Shown one piece after another: positions 14,091 through 22,164 of a stretch of DNA of 50,512 nt; position 1 is the first letter of the stretch; each line of letters begins with the position of its first letter. The stretch spans positions 1 through 50,512 of the forward strand of contig NZ_JADKPO010000033.1 in assembly GCF_015352445.1 (NCBI RefSeq). The letters run 5' to 3'. Below the pieces are notes generated by a model. That model worked only from the letters and a program-made list of their open reading frames with translations, was not told the DNA's origin and searched no databases. The position numbers were made by a program, and so were the translations under genes. This DNA comes from Nocardioides agariphilus. GTDB taxonomy: Bacteria > Actinomycetota > Actinomycetes > Propionibacteriales > Nocardioidaceae.

Positions 14091-16685
14091 TTACTCCAGG
14101 ACGAGACCGTCAGGGCAGTCGCCCACGACGTCGAGGTAGGTCTTGTCGTCAGCCGCGGCCTCGGCGCGCTGGCGCCCGAGGTTCCACTCCCAGAAGCCGT
14201 CGTGCCCGAGATCGTCGTTCTCGAGGGAGAGCATGCAGGCCCGCAACGGCTCGGGCAGGCTCAACGCGGTCGGCAGCGCATCCGAGGACAGCGAGCCCAG
14301 GTAGCCCAGGTCCAGCTTGCCGGTCTCCTCGTAGCGGTCGATGTTGTGCCGGGCGATCCAGGCATCGGGATTGATCGCGGCCAGACCGAGCAGCCCGACC
14401 ACGCCACTCACCAGCGCGAACCTCGCAAGCCACTGCCGCCAGCGCACGATCCCCGCCACCGCGACAGCGACCACCACGACGCCCAGCCAGGACTCGAAGA
14501 CGACGGCGAGCAGGCGTTCCTGGGTGAAGCCGTAGGCCTGCTGGTACAGCTGGATCCGATGGAGTGCGGAGACCACGACCGCCAACGTCAGAGCACACAG
14601 CAGGCCGAGCGAGACCCGCATCCAGAGCCGGTCGCTGGTGGTCGGCCCGACACGACGGGAGGCGCCCCAGACGACGATGAACATCAGCAGGGTCGCTACG
14701 ACCAGCTGGCCGAAGCCCTGGTGCACGTAGTCGGCGTAGGTCAGGCCGGTCGTGCGCTGCACGTAGCCGTGCCCGCCGAACAGCACGCTGGCCTGGGCGG
14801 CCACGAACAACGCGAACACCGCATCGACCAACAGCACCGGCACCAGCCACTCGAAGCGGTGAGCGGTGGCAGCCGACCGGGCACCGGGGACGGCCGAGAG
14901 GTTGGGTGGGTTGAGGGCGAGGTACGCCGCGGCCAGCGTCACCCCGCCGACGAACAAGCCGACGAAGCAACGCAGCACGAACGAGTCGAGGGTGAGGTCG
15001 GGCAGGGCCTGGTCGACCCAGTCGGCCATCACCGCGTCAGCCGAGACGAAGAGCAGCCCGAAGACGAGGACGGCGAGCAAGGACCAGGCCGCTGTCGCCA
15101 CGACCCGTGGTGCCCGGCCCGTGCCGAGCACGCCGCGCAGGCTGCGACCGAGCCACGGCAGACCGCGGATGGCGGACAGGGGCCAGGCGATGCCGGCCAC
15201 CACGAACTCGAGCAGCCGACGCCCGCGCGTGACGCCGGCGATCAGGACGGACGCGCCAGCGAGGACGCACAGCACCGCGATCCACTCGGCGTCGAGAAGC
15301 ACGACCGGCAGGGTGCAAAGGCCGGCCAGCACCAGACAGGTGAGCGTGAACGGGTCGCGACGGTGCCGTGCCGCCCACGCCACGGTTGCCCCTGCAGCGG
15401 CCAGCACGACGAACAGCGCGAGACCCTGATCGTGCTCCGGCAGCAGCACGCCGCCCAGGAACCCGACGACGACGGCAGCCAGCACCACCGGACGCCCGGA
15501 CCGCACGGCGTCCGGCCAGTGCTTGGCGAAGACCGGGTCCATGACCAGCGCAGGGGTGGCGGTGCTCGTCGGCGACGGCATGGATGGCGCGGTCGCGTTC
15601 ATGGTGGGCTCCGAGGTGAGGTGGTGCGGATGTGTGGCATCGGGGAGTACGACGGCGTGCCGGGTCACCAGTCGCTCCGGCGGGTCGACCGGCAAGTCGA
15701 CGTGCAGCACCGCACCCGACGTACCTTCCGGTGGGTCCACGAAGCGCACCGTCCCGCCGTGGAGGGTCGCCACCCAGCGGGCGATGGCCAGGCCGAGGCC
15801 GGTGCCTCCGGCGGCGGCGCTGCTGGGGTCGTCGGTCAACCTGCCGAACCGCTCGAAGGCACGCTCCCTCATCGCCGGCGGTACGCCGGGACCGTCGTCC
15901 GAGATCTCCAGCAGCCAGCGGTCGCCACGCTGATCGGCGCGAACGGTGACGGTGCCCCGGTCGGGTCCGTGTCGCACGGCGTTGTCGAGCAGGTTGACGA
16001 TCAGCTGACGCAGACGAGCCCGGTCGGCGCGGACTCGCAACCCGGGTGCGACCTGGATGGCGAAGCTCACCGCCCTGCCGGTCGGCACGAGCTCGGCGAC
16101 CGTCTCGTCGAGAACACCCTCGACGTCGACATCGGCCAGAGGCAGCGGGGCCACTCCGGCGTCGACCCGGGACAGCTCCAGCAGGTCGCTGACAAGGTCG
16201 GAGAGTCGACGGGCCTGAGCGACTGCGGCTTCGAGGTGTTCCCCGTCGGCAGGCACGACGCCGTCGGAGAGGTTCTCCAGCACTGCGGTCAGTCCGGCGA
16301 GCGGGGTCCGGAGCTCGTGGGAGACCGTGGCGACCAGAGCGCGCTGCTCGCGGTCGACCGTGTCGAGCTCGGCTGCCATCTGGTTGAAGGCGCGAGCCAG
16401 CTCGCCGACCTCGTCGGTGGTCTCCGTGCGGACCCGGCCGCGATAGTCGCCCCTGGCCATCCGGCGTGCCGCCTCGGTCATCTCGCGCAGCGGAGAGGTC
16501 ATGCCGACCGCGAGCAGCTGGGTGACCCCCAGTGCGAGGGCAAGCGTGACGGGGACAGCGAGCAGCAGCGGGACGCCGGCGTCATGCCCGACCAGGCTGA
16601 TCACCATCGCGACCAGCACGCTGGCCACGACGAGCAGGCCCAGCTTGACCTTGATCGAGCTGACGGAGGCCAGCGGCGAGCTCAT
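14091..16685 (-). CDS. Sensor histidine kinase fused to a DUF4173 multi-pass membrane domain
   Basis: An uninterrupted 864-codon frame. Residues about 12-62 form two membrane helices, followed by HAMP (about 62-114), HisKA with VSHELRTPLAG (phospho-acceptor His123) and an HATPase domain with DDGPGVP and GGTGLGLAIA. Without a stop it continues from about residue 362 into a roughly 500-aa membrane protein with about ten hydrophobic segments that I recognise as DUF4173. An internal ATG at 15602 (residue 362) has GGAG six bases upstream, so DUF4173 could also be made separately. The ATGA overlap with the response regulator makes this its likely cognate kinase. Related genomes usually encode the two parts as separate genes, in my recollection. 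Confidence 0.75.
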   Translation of the reverse strand: MSSPLASVSSIKVKLGLLVVASVLVAMVISLVGHDAGVPLLLAVPVTLALALGVTQLLAVGMTSPLREMTEAARRMARGDYRGRVRTETTDEVGELARAFNQMAAELDTVDREQRALVATVSHELRTPLAGLTAVLENLSDGVVPADGEHLEAAVAQARRLSDLVSDLLELSRVDAGVAPLPLADVDVEGVLDETVAELVPTGRAVSFAIQVAPGLRVRADRARLRQLIVNLLDNAVRHGPDRGTVTVRADQRGDRWLLEISDDGPGVPPAMRERAFERFGRLTDDPSSAAAGGTGLGLAIARWVATLHGGTVRFVDPPEGTSGAVLHVDLPVDPPERLVTRHAVVLPDATHPHHLTSEPTMNATAPSMPSPTSTATPALVMDPVFAKHWPDAVRSGRPVVLAAVVVGFLGGVLLPEHDQGLALFVVLAAAGATVAWAARHRRDPFTLTCLVLAGLCTLPVVLLDAEWIAVLCVLAGASVLIAGVTRGRRLLEFVVAGIAWPLSAIRGLPWLGRSLRGVLGTGRAPRVVATAAWSLLAVLVFGLLFVSADAVMADWVDQALPDLTLDSFVLRCFVGLFVGGVTLAAAYLALNPPNLSAVPGARSAATAHRFEWLVPVLLVDAVFALFVAAQASVLFGGHGYVQRTTGLTYADYVHQGFGQLVVATLLMFIVVWGASRRVGPTTSDRLWMRVSLGLLCALTLAVVVSALHRIQLYQQAYGFTQERLLAVVFESWLGVVVVAVAVAGIVRWRQWLARFALVSGVVGLLGLAAINPDAWIARHNIDRYEETGKLDLGYLGSLSSDALPTALSLPEPLRACMLSLENDDLGHDGFWEWNLGRQRAEAAADDKTYLDVVGDCPDGLVLE

Positions 16686-17386
16686 GGCGTGGTCCCTGGC
16701 TCGAGTGCGTAGCCCACTCCGTGCACGGTGCGCACCCGTCCGGCGCCGATCTTGGCCCGTAGCGCCTTCACGTGGCTGTCCACCGTGCGGGTTCCGGACG
16801 CGGCCTCCCAGTCCCAGACGTCGGCGAGCAGTCGCTCCCGCGTCAGCACCTCCCCGGGCGAGGAGGCCAGCCGTGTCAGGAGGTCGAACTCGGTCGGGGT
16901 GAGGTGCACCTCCTGCCCCGATGCGAGGACCCGGCGCGAACCCGTGTCGACGACCAGGTCGTCGACGACGAGACGGGTCGCGGGTCGAGCGGCCAGCTCG
17001 GCTGCCCGGTCGACGCGTCGCAGCAGCGCTCGCACGCGGGCCACCAGCTCCCGCATCCGAAATGGCTTGGTCAGGTAGTCGTCGGCGCCCACTGCGAGGC
17101 CGACCAGGATGTCGGCCTCGTCGTCGCGGGCCGTGAGCATCAGGACCGGCACGGGTACGGGCGACATCGGTGTGGCCTGGATGCGTCGGCACACCTCCAG
17201 CCCGTCGAACCCGGGCAGCATCACGTCGAGGATGACCAGGTCCGGGTGCGTCGCGGCGTGGGCGTCGACCGCCCCCGGGCCGTCGTAGGCCTGTTCGACC
17301 GCGAAGCCCTCGGCCCGCAGCCGGTCGGCGACGGCCTGGTTGATGACGCGCTCGTCCTCGACGACGAGTACCCGTTGTTGAGCCAC
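16682..17386 (-). CDS. OmpR/PhoB-family response regulator
   Basis: A 234-aa DNA-binding regulator. The receiver domain (residues 1-about 120) has the acidic pair Glu10-Asp11, phospho-acceptor Asp54 in VILDVMLPG, Thr85 and Lys107 in YLTKPFR. The C-terminal winged helix includes LTPTEFDLLTRLASSPGEVL and TRTVDSHVKALRAKIG. The start is GTG at 17386, preceded by TAGCCT six bases upstream, so a leaderless mRNA is likely. It is translationally coupled to the kinase-DUF4173 fusion. The soluble PAS kinase just upstream is a second possible partner. The signal and target genes are unknown. Confidence 0.93.
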   Translation of the reverse strand: MAQQRVLVVEDERVINQAVADRLRAEGFAVEQAYDGPGAVDAHAATHPDLVILDVMLPGFDGLEVCRRIQATPMSPVPVPVLMLTARDDEADILVGLAVGADDYLTKPFRMRELVARVRALLRRVDRAAELAARPATRLVVDDLVVDTGSRRVLASGQEVHLTPTEFDLLTRLASSPGEVLTRERLLADVWDWEAASGTRTVDSHVKALRAKIGAGRVRTVHGVGYALEPGTTP

Positions 17387-17392
17387 GTCTCG

Positions 17393-17398
17393 AGGCTA
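17393..17398 (-). promoter_or_regulatory. -10 element of the response-regulator promoter, leaderless
   Basis: TAGCCT on the minus strand lies exactly six bases before the GTG start of the response regulator. Just upstream, in 17420-17440, the minus strand reads TTCACGCGTCACGCGC, two imperfect 8-base direct repeats of the kind OmpR-family regulators bind. Autoregulation is therefore possible but unproven. Confidence 0.45.
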
Positions 17399-17449
17399 TG
17401 AGTCCGTGGGGGCGCGATGTGCGCGTGACGCGTGAAGGTTGTGTGCAGA

Positions 17450-18523
17450 TCAGAAGTCGGGCTGGCCGGGCCAGTCCATGACGATCCGCGCCCCACCGCC
17501 CGGTGCGTCGAGGATGGCGACCTGGCCGCCGTGGGCACGAGCGATGCCGTTGACGAGGTAGAGGCCCAGGCCGGTGCCGCCGCGGTTGCCGTGGCCGGTC
17601 CAGAACTTGGTGAACACCCGGCGTCGCATGTCGATGGGGATGCCCTCCCCCTCGTCGTCGACGGTCAGGCGTACGCCGTCGGCCGTCCAGCCCTCGTTGA
17701 ACCACGGCTCCGCTCGCACCCGAACCGTGCCTCCACCGTGGCGGATGGCGTTCTCGACGACGTTGGTGACCACCTGGGTGAACTTGTCGGGATCGATGTA
17801 GACCTCCGGCAGCTCATGAGGAGCGTCGAGCACGATGTCGTGCTGGGCGCCGGCCTGCACGTTGCTGACGATGCGGTCGAGCAGGACGCGTACGTCGGAC
17901 CCGCGGCGAGCCAGGCTGAGACGCCCGGTGTCGAGACGTGCGACGTCGAGCAGCTCGGTGATCAGGCGGCTGAGCCGGTCGGCATCGGCATGGACCGTGG
18001 TGAGCATCAGGAGCTTCTGCTCGTCGTTGAGCTTGCCCCAACGGCTCAGCATGGCCTGCACGAAGCCCTTGACCCCCGTGAGCGGGGAGCGGAGCTCATG
18101 GGCGACCGCGGCCACCAGGTCCGAGCGCTCGCGGTCGAGGCGGGCCCGGCCGCGCCCGGAGCGCACCGAGACCGCGACGCCCGTCGCCGGCCCCAGGGGC
18201 GTGTCGCGACGGATGCGAGCCGTGACCAGCGCCTCGGTGCCGTTGGGGAGGACCCACGACTGCTCCGGCACGCCCGTGCGGGTGCGAGGGCCGTCGAAGG
18301 GGCAGTTGTAGTCGACCCACGAACGCCCGTCGTTGTTGGTCAGCGAGATCGCCTCGGCGAACTGCTGGCCGACCACAGCATCGCGGTCGATCCCGAACAG
18401 TTGCTCGGCCGCGCGGTTGACCAGGACCACCGACCCATCGCGGTCGAAGACGACCACCCCGTCGGGCAAGGCGTCGACGGCGTCGCCCGACGCCTCGCCC
18501 GCATGCTGGCCCACGACGGGCAC
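17450..18523 (-). CDS. Soluble PAS-domain sensor histidine kinase
   Basis: A 357-aa kinase with no membrane segment. An N-terminal PAS fold (about residues 12-120) contains LPDGVVVFDRDGSVVLVN. HisKA follows with AAVAHELRSPLTGVKG (phospho-acceptor His142), then HATPase_c with ENAIRHGG, DEGEGIP and GGTGLGLYLVN. The GTG start lies one base after the stop of the RNA methyltransferase, so it is co-transcribed with the rplT cluster. Streptomyces carries a kinase in the same place between pheS and the methyltransferase. No response regulator is directly coupled to it, unlike the fusion kinase next door. Confidence 0.9.
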   Translation of the reverse strand: MPVVGQHAGEASGDAVDALPDGVVVFDRDGSVVLVNRAAEQLFGIDRDAVVGQQFAEAISLTNNDGRSWVDYNCPFDGPRTRTGVPEQSWVLPNGTEALVTARIRRDTPLGPATGVAVSVRSGRGRARLDRERSDLVAAVAHELRSPLTGVKGFVQAMLSRWGKLNDEQKLLMLTTVHADADRLSRLITELLDVARLDTGRLSLARRGSDVRVLLDRIVSNVQAGAQHDIVLDAPHELPEVYIDPDKFTQVVTNVVENAIRHGGGTVRVRAEPWFNEGWTADGVRLTVDDEGEGIPIDMRRRVFTKFWTGHGNRGGTGLGLYLVNGIARAHGGQVAILDAPGGGARIVMDWPGQPDF

Positions 18524-18524
18524 G

Positions 18525-19337
18525 TTACCGTCGATGGGCCGAGGCAGAGGCGTAGAGGCACAGCGCGGATGCCGTGGCGAGGTTGAGGCTCTCGGCCCGG
18601 CCGTGGATCGGGATCCGCACCCGATGGTCGGCCAAGGTGGCGATCTCCGGGGCCAGGCCCCGGGCCTCGTTGCCGAACAGCCACGCGGTCGGCCGACTGA
18701 GGATGTCGGCTGCCGCGTCGAGGGAGACCTCGCCGTGCCCGTCGGCGGCGAGGATCGTCAGGCCCGCAGCGCGCGCGGCATCGATCGCGGTGCGCACGCC
18801 CGGCTCCACGACCACTGGCAGGTGGAAGAGACTGCCCACACTCGCTCGCACCGTCTTGGGGTTGTAGAGGTCGACGCTGCTGCCCGCCAGGACCACCACA
18901 TCGGCGCCGGCGGCGTCGGCCGTGCGGATCACGGTGCCGGCGTTGCCCGGGTCTCGCACATCGGCGCAGATCGCGATGAGGTCGACTCGGCTGGTGGCCT
19001 CGACATGCTCCAGCACCGATGCGAGCGGCACGTCGAGGAAACGGCACACGGCGACGACGCCCGCAGGGGTGACGGAGTCGGAGAGGGAGGCCAGGGCCCG
19101 GTCCTCCACGACCGTCCAGGCCGGCACGCAACCGTGCCACTCGGAGTACCGCTGAGTGGCCTCGAGGGTCGCGAAGACCTCGACGACGCAGCCCTCGACG
19201 TCGAGGGCTGCCTCGACGGCCTTGGGACCGTCGGCAAGGAACAGCCGCCGCTCGGAACGTTCCGAGCGACGGCTGAGCTTCCGCGCCTGCTTGACCCGGG
19301 CGTTGCCCGCGGTCAGGGGCGCCGAAGGAGTGGTCAG
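18525..19337 (-). CDS. TrmH/SpoU-family RNA 2'-O-methyltransferase, probable CTG start
   Basis: A 270-aa SPOUT methyltransferase. The catalytic half contains [29 protein letters not shown] and [11 protein letters not shown], the knot motifs that bind AdoMet. The first conventional start in frame is GTG 19127, which would cut off the substrate-binding domain. Coding continues without a stop upstream through [14 protein letters not shown] and [14 protein letters not shown], the normal N-terminus of the family, to a CTG at 19337 that overlaps the rplT TGA as CTGA. I see no ATG, GTG or TTG in that upstream stretch, so a CTG start coupled to rplT is the best reading. Confidence 0.8.
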   Translation of the reverse strand: MTTPSAPLTAGNARVKQARKLSRRSERSERRLFLADGPKAVEAALDVEGCVVEVFATLEATQRYSEWHGCVPAWTVVEDRALASLSDSVTPAGVVAVCRFLDVPLASVLEHVEATSRVDLIAICADVRDPGNAGTVIRTADAAGADVVVLAGSSVDLYNPKTVRASVGSLFHLPVVVEPGVRTAIDAARAAGLTILAADGHGEVSLDAAADILSRPTAWLFGNEARGLAPEIATLADHRVRIPIHGRAESLNLATASALCLYASASAHRR

Positions 19338-19729
19338 GCGGAGACCTTGTCCTCGCGGGGCGCGTTGACGTCCGCGGGCAGGGCGGCCTTGGCGGCCTCG
19401 ACGAGCACGGTGAACGCCGGTGCGTCGTTGACGGCCAGGTCGGCCAGGATCTTGCGGTCGACCTCGATGCCGGCCAGGTTGAGTCCCTGGATGAAGCGGT
19501 TGTAGGTCATCCCGTTGGCGCGGGCCGCGGCGTTGATGCGCTGGATCCAGAGCTTGCGGAAGTCACCCTTGCGCGCCTTGCGGTCACGGTAGCTGTAGAC
19601 CAGCGAGTGGGTGACCTGCTCCTTGGCCTTGCGGTAGAGGCGCGAGCGCTGACCGCGGTAGCCGCTGGCGCGCTCGAGGGTGGTCCGGCGCTTCTTGTGG
19701 GCGTTCACTGCCCGCTTGACGCGTGCCAT
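19334..19729 (-). CDS. rplT: 50S ribosomal protein L20
   Basis: A 131-aa primary binder of 23S rRNA needed early in large-subunit assembly. The basic N-terminal tail [16 protein letters not shown] and the [15 protein letters not shown] and [16 protein letters not shown] blocks are diagnostic. It is about a dozen residues longer than the usual 118-120 because of a C-terminal tail. It follows rpmI by 43 bases, and its stop is shared with the CTG start of the methyltransferase. L20 represses this operon in other bacteria; no L20 operator can be assigned with confidence here. Confidence 0.98.
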   Translation of the reverse strand: MARVKRAVNAHKKRRTTLERASGYRGQRSRLYRKAKEQVTHSLVYSYRDRKARKGDFRKLWIQRINAAARANGMTYNRFIQGLNLAGIEVDRKILADLAVNDAPAFTVLVEAAKAALPADVNAPREDKVSA

Positions 19730-19772
19730 GGTGGTTCTCCTTACAGGTGCAAAAGGTCGGGGAATTGCCGCG

Positions 19773-19967
19773 TCAGCGGCCGAGCAGCTTCTTGACGCGC
19801 TTGGCGTCGGGGGCGGCGACTTCCTTCAGCCCGTCCATGCGCCGCGTCACCTTGGAGGCCTTGTGCTCCAGGTTGTGCCGCTTGCCGGCCTTCTGGCGCA
19901 GGATCTTGCCCGAGCCCGTCACCCGGAAGCGCTTGCTCGCGCCCGAGTGGGTCTTGTTCTTCGGCAT
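19773..19967 (-). CDS. rpmI: 50S ribosomal protein L35
   Basis: A 64-aa basic protein of the large subunit. [20 protein letters not shown] at the N-terminus and [15 protein letters not shown] in the middle are typical. AAGGAG lies a few bases upstream of the ATG. It is the middle gene of infC-rpmI-rplT. Confidence 0.98.
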   Translation of the reverse strand: MPKNKTHSGASKRFRVTGSGKILRQKAGKRHNLEHKASKVTRRMDGLKEVAAPDAKRVKKLLGR

Positions 19968-19989
19968 CTCATCTCTCCTTCGTGCTGGT

Positions 19990-20019
19990 GCCGCCCTCGA
20001 CGCGTAGGTCGGGGGCGGC
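19990..20019 (-). other. Stable hairpin between infC and rpmI
   Basis: On the minus strand GCCGCCC and GGGCGGC form a 7-bp outer stem, and inside it CGAC pairs with GTCG around a 6-base loop. It lies in the 81-base gap just upstream of the rpmI ribosome-binding site. It could stabilise or attenuate the downstream message, or take part in L20 feedback; none of these is shown. Confidence 0.4.
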
Positions 20020-20048
20020 CACGTCTGTGGTCGCCTCGAGGCGGTTGG

Positions 20049-20732
20049 TCAGGCTTCGATCTCGGGGTCGAGGTTCTCCGAACGCCCGCGGGCCTTCTTC
20101 TGTGCGACGGCGTGGCCGGAGTTGTGGGCGGTGCGCTCCTCGCGCTCCGCGGCCTCGTCGGCCGCGCGCTCTGCCATCCGGGTCTGCTTCTCGGCGGCGA
20201 GCTCGACCTTGGCCTCGGCCTTCTTGCGGTGCGGTCCGAGCACCATGATCATGTTGCGGCCGTCCTGCTTGGGGGCCGACTCCACGAAGCCCAGCTCCGT
20301 GACGTCCTCGGCCAGCCGCTGGAGCAGCCGGAAGCCCAGCTCGGGACGGTGCTGCTCGCGACCGCGGAACATGATGGTGATCTTGACCTTGTCGCCGGCC
20401 CTCAGGAACCGCACGACGTGACCCTTCTTGGTCTCGTAGTCGTGCGCGTCGATCTTCGGACGCAGCTTCATCTCCTTGATGATCACGTTCGTCTGGTTGC
20501 GGCGCGCTTCACGGGCCTTCTGGGCGTTCTCGTACTTGAACTTCCCGTAGTCCATGAGCTTGCAGACCGGCGGACGTGCCATCGGTGCCACCTCGACGAG
20601 GTCGAGGTCGGCCTCCTGCGCGAGCTTGAGGGCCTCGCCCGTGGGGACGATGCCGACGGTCTCGCCATTGGGTCCGACGAGCCGGACCTCGGGAACCCGG
20701 ATCCGGTCGTTGATGCGCAGCTCGGTGCTGAT
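20049..20732 (-). CDS. infC: Translation initiation factor IF-3, AUC start codon
   Basis: A 227-aa factor that keeps ribosomal subunits apart and checks the initiator codon. The family core [30 protein letters not shown] and [18 protein letters not shown] is intact, followed by a charged C-terminal tail of about 50 residues. No ATG, GTG or TTG stands at the family's N-terminus. The codon there is ATC (20730-20732), with AGGAGG four bases upstream. Rare start codons are known for infC (AUU in E. coli) and let IF-3 limit its own synthesis. Longer readings that begin further upstream lack similarity to IF-3. Confidence 0.93.
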   Translation of the reverse strand: MSTELRINDRIRVPEVRLVGPNGETVGIVPTGEALKLAQEADLDLVEVAPMARPPVCKLMDYGKFKYENAQKAREARRNQTNVIIKEMKLRPKIDAHDYETKKGHVVRFLRAGDKVKITIMFRGREQHRPELGFRLLQRLAEDVTELGFVESAPKQDGRNMIMVLGPHRKKAEAKVELAAEKQTRMAERAADEAAEREERTAHNSGHAVAQKKARGRSENLDPEIEA

Positions 20733-21031
20733 GTGTCCTCCTGTTTTCGGTGGGCGACCCCGGGACTTCGACGGATTTGTCAGTAAATGACACCAAGCCC
20801 CCGCGCGACACGCGGAGGCTCGAGGACTCGCCCCAGGAAATGCGCCCTCGTAGGGCGCGCCACCTGGCACGGACCGGACCCGACGACCTGGTGTGGAACT
20901 GGGTGCTGCTGCGGTCGGTGCGGGTGGGAGTGAGCCTCCACTTGTCGGACCCGGAAGCCTGTGCCCCAGTCGTGCGGACAGACGCCCCGGATCGGTCGTT
21001 GCACAGGGTACAAGCCCGCGCGGGACTGTGC
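20733..21031 (-). promoter_or_regulatory. Structured 5' leader of the infC-rpmI-rplT operon
   Basis: This 299-base gap holds no credible gene. Read on the minus strand it contains a 7-bp hairpin GCGCCCT-ACG-AGGGCGC (20842-20858) and a 9-bp hairpin with a pentaloop (20797-20819) followed by TTGGTGTCATTT, which resembles a weak intrinsic terminator about 65 bases before the AUC start. An attenuator or an L20 operator is a reasonable inference. No known riboswitch class is recognisable. Confidence 0.45.
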
Positions 21032-21034
21032 CTA
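21005..21034 (-). promoter_or_regulatory. Candidate promoter of the infC operon
   Basis: TAGGCA (21029-21034), an 18-base spacer and TACCCT (21005-21010) read towards infC. The -35 box begins with the TAG stop codon of the SseB-family gene. A start here would give a leader of about 265 bases. Confidence 0.4.
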
Positions 21035-21541
21035 TTCCTGATCGGTGTCCGTCGCGACCCAGGCAGACCGCCCCCCGACCCGGGCCAGAGCCCATCCTCG
21101 GGCGACTCCCTGGAGGTCTTGGCCCTCGACGACGAAGCTCGCCGGCCCTGCGACGTCCACGACGAGGGCCGCCGCGCCATCTTGCAGCGCCGCCTGCGCA
21201 GCCGTCCGTGCGGTGACCGGCACCGGGCGCGCGGTCGGGTCCCAGGCGCGCAGGGCGGACAGCCCGCTGAAGGCCAGCAGCGCCATCCGTCCGTCGGCTC
21301 CGCGCAGCAGCACGCTCGCCATGTCGCTGGACTTGTCGTGGGCCAGCCCGTCGCCGTCGACCTCGACCTCGCCGAGCACGGCCACGACCGGGACCAACAG
21401 CCTCGACGTCCGGACCGCGGCCAGGGCGTCGACCTGGCTTCCGGTCCCGTCGGCGTACGCCGCGAGTGCGGCGAGCAGCTCGCTCCCGGCCTCGCCGGTG
21501 TCACCCGCGAAGCCGGGGTCGGGGATCTCGCGGCCGGTCAC
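21032..21541 (-). CDS. SseB-family protein (N-terminal domain)
   Basis: A 169-aa soluble protein with one SseB N-terminal-type domain. The recurring SseB pattern appears as [19 protein letters not shown] (about residues 45-63), then [31 protein letters not shown], where the strand-loop-strand Ala-Phe-Thr/Ser-Leu element is typical. The molecular role of the family is poorly known. A copy just upstream of infC is common in actinobacteria. The GTG start has a weak GACTCT hexamer six bases upstream and may be leaderless. Confidence 0.75.
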   Translation of the reverse strand: MTGREIPDPGFAGDTGEAGSELLAALAAYADGTGSQVDALAAVRTSRLLVPVVAVLGEVEVDGDGLAHDKSSDMASVLLRGADGRMALLAFSGLSALRAWDPTARPVPVTARTAAQAALQDGAAALVVDVAGPASFVVEGQDLQGVARGWALARVGGRSAWVATDTDQE

Positions 21542-21602
21542 CCACGAGAGTCAACCGGAGTTGCGAGCAGGCAGCCAACCAGGGGGCGGACCAGGGATCG
21601 GC

Positions 21603-21697
21603 CCGGCGAACACAGCCGGCGAACACAGCCGGCGAAACAGGCCGACGAAACAGGGCCGACGAAACAGGGCCGACGAAACAGGGCCGACGAAACAGAG
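21603..21697. repeat. Seven tandem copies of a 13-14-bp repeat
   Basis: Units start at 21603, 21616, 21629, 21642, 21656, 21670 and 21684. The first two read CCGGCGAACACAG, the third is intermediate, and the last four read CCGACGAAACAGGG with one change in the last. The array fills most of the 182-base gap between the divergent SseB and membrane-protein genes. The gradual change from one unit type to the other suggests stepwise slippage expansion. Open frames across it are by-products of the repeat. Confidence 0.9.
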
Positions 21698-21723
21698 CTG
21701 GCCCGGTGTGCCACGCTTGGGGC

Positions 21724-22164
21724 GTGGATGACGTCACCTGGGGCGCTCTCACCTTCACGCTGACCGCGATCGGCGGGTTCTACACGTGGTGGGCCTATCG
21801 CAACCGCGGTGCGACGCCCGCGATGCGGGGCCTGGCCCTGACCCTCCTCCCGGCAGCCGCGTGGCTCACCGGCACGCTGCAGATGTTCACCCGGATCGCC
21901 GACGCGGTCTCCGACTGGGCGATCCACCTGGCGTTCAGCCCCAAGGTGTGGCTCGGCGTGATCCTGGCGGGTCTCTCGGTGGCGCTCTTCTTCGTCTCCG
22001 GCTTCCTCCGCAACCGCGGCCTCGGCGGCGGTCGGCCGCGCGGCACCGACGACGCGCCGGCGCCCAAGGCCGTTGCCCGGCCCCAGGCCCAGCCGGGTCC
22101 ACTGAGTGACGATGGCCTCGACGACGAGATCGCCGCCATCCTCAAACGGCGCGGGATCTCCTGA
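21724..22164 (+). CDS. Small membrane protein of unknown function
   Basis: A 146-aa protein starting at GTG 21724. It has three likely membrane helices: WGALTFTLTAIGGFYTWWAY (about residues 5-24), GLALTLLPAAAWLTGTLQMF (about 36-55) and VWLGVILAGLSVALFFVSGF (about 76-95). A cytosolic tail of about 45 residues, rich in proline and charge, ends in DDEIAAILKRRGIS. I do not recognise the family beyond its presence in actinobacteria. The next gene overlaps its stop by 4 bases. Earlier starts would run through the tandem repeat and are unlikely. Confidence 0.65.
   Translation: MDDVTWGALTFTLTAIGGFYTWWAYRNRGATPAMRGLALTLLPAAAWLTGTLQMFTRIADAVSDWAIHLAFSPKVWLGVILAGLSVALFFVSGFLRNRGLGGGRPRGTDDAPAPKAVARPQAQPGPLSDDGLDDEIAAILKRRGIS

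Noticed and set aside
13482-16712. A 1076-codon plus-strand open frame
   Set aside because: It is antisense to pheS and the kinase-DUF4173 gene, has low-complexity composition and no recognisable domain; it is a by-product of high GC codon bias.
14091-17705. Reading the kinase-DUF4173 frame from a start upstream at 17705
   Set aside because: The extra 340 residues are the response-regulator gene in another frame and have no similarity of their own; the ATG at 16685 overlaps the regulator stop.
20780-21013. A 77-codon leader ORF upstream of infC
   Set aside because: TTG start without SD, no domain, and it lies across the hairpins; more likely untranslated leader.
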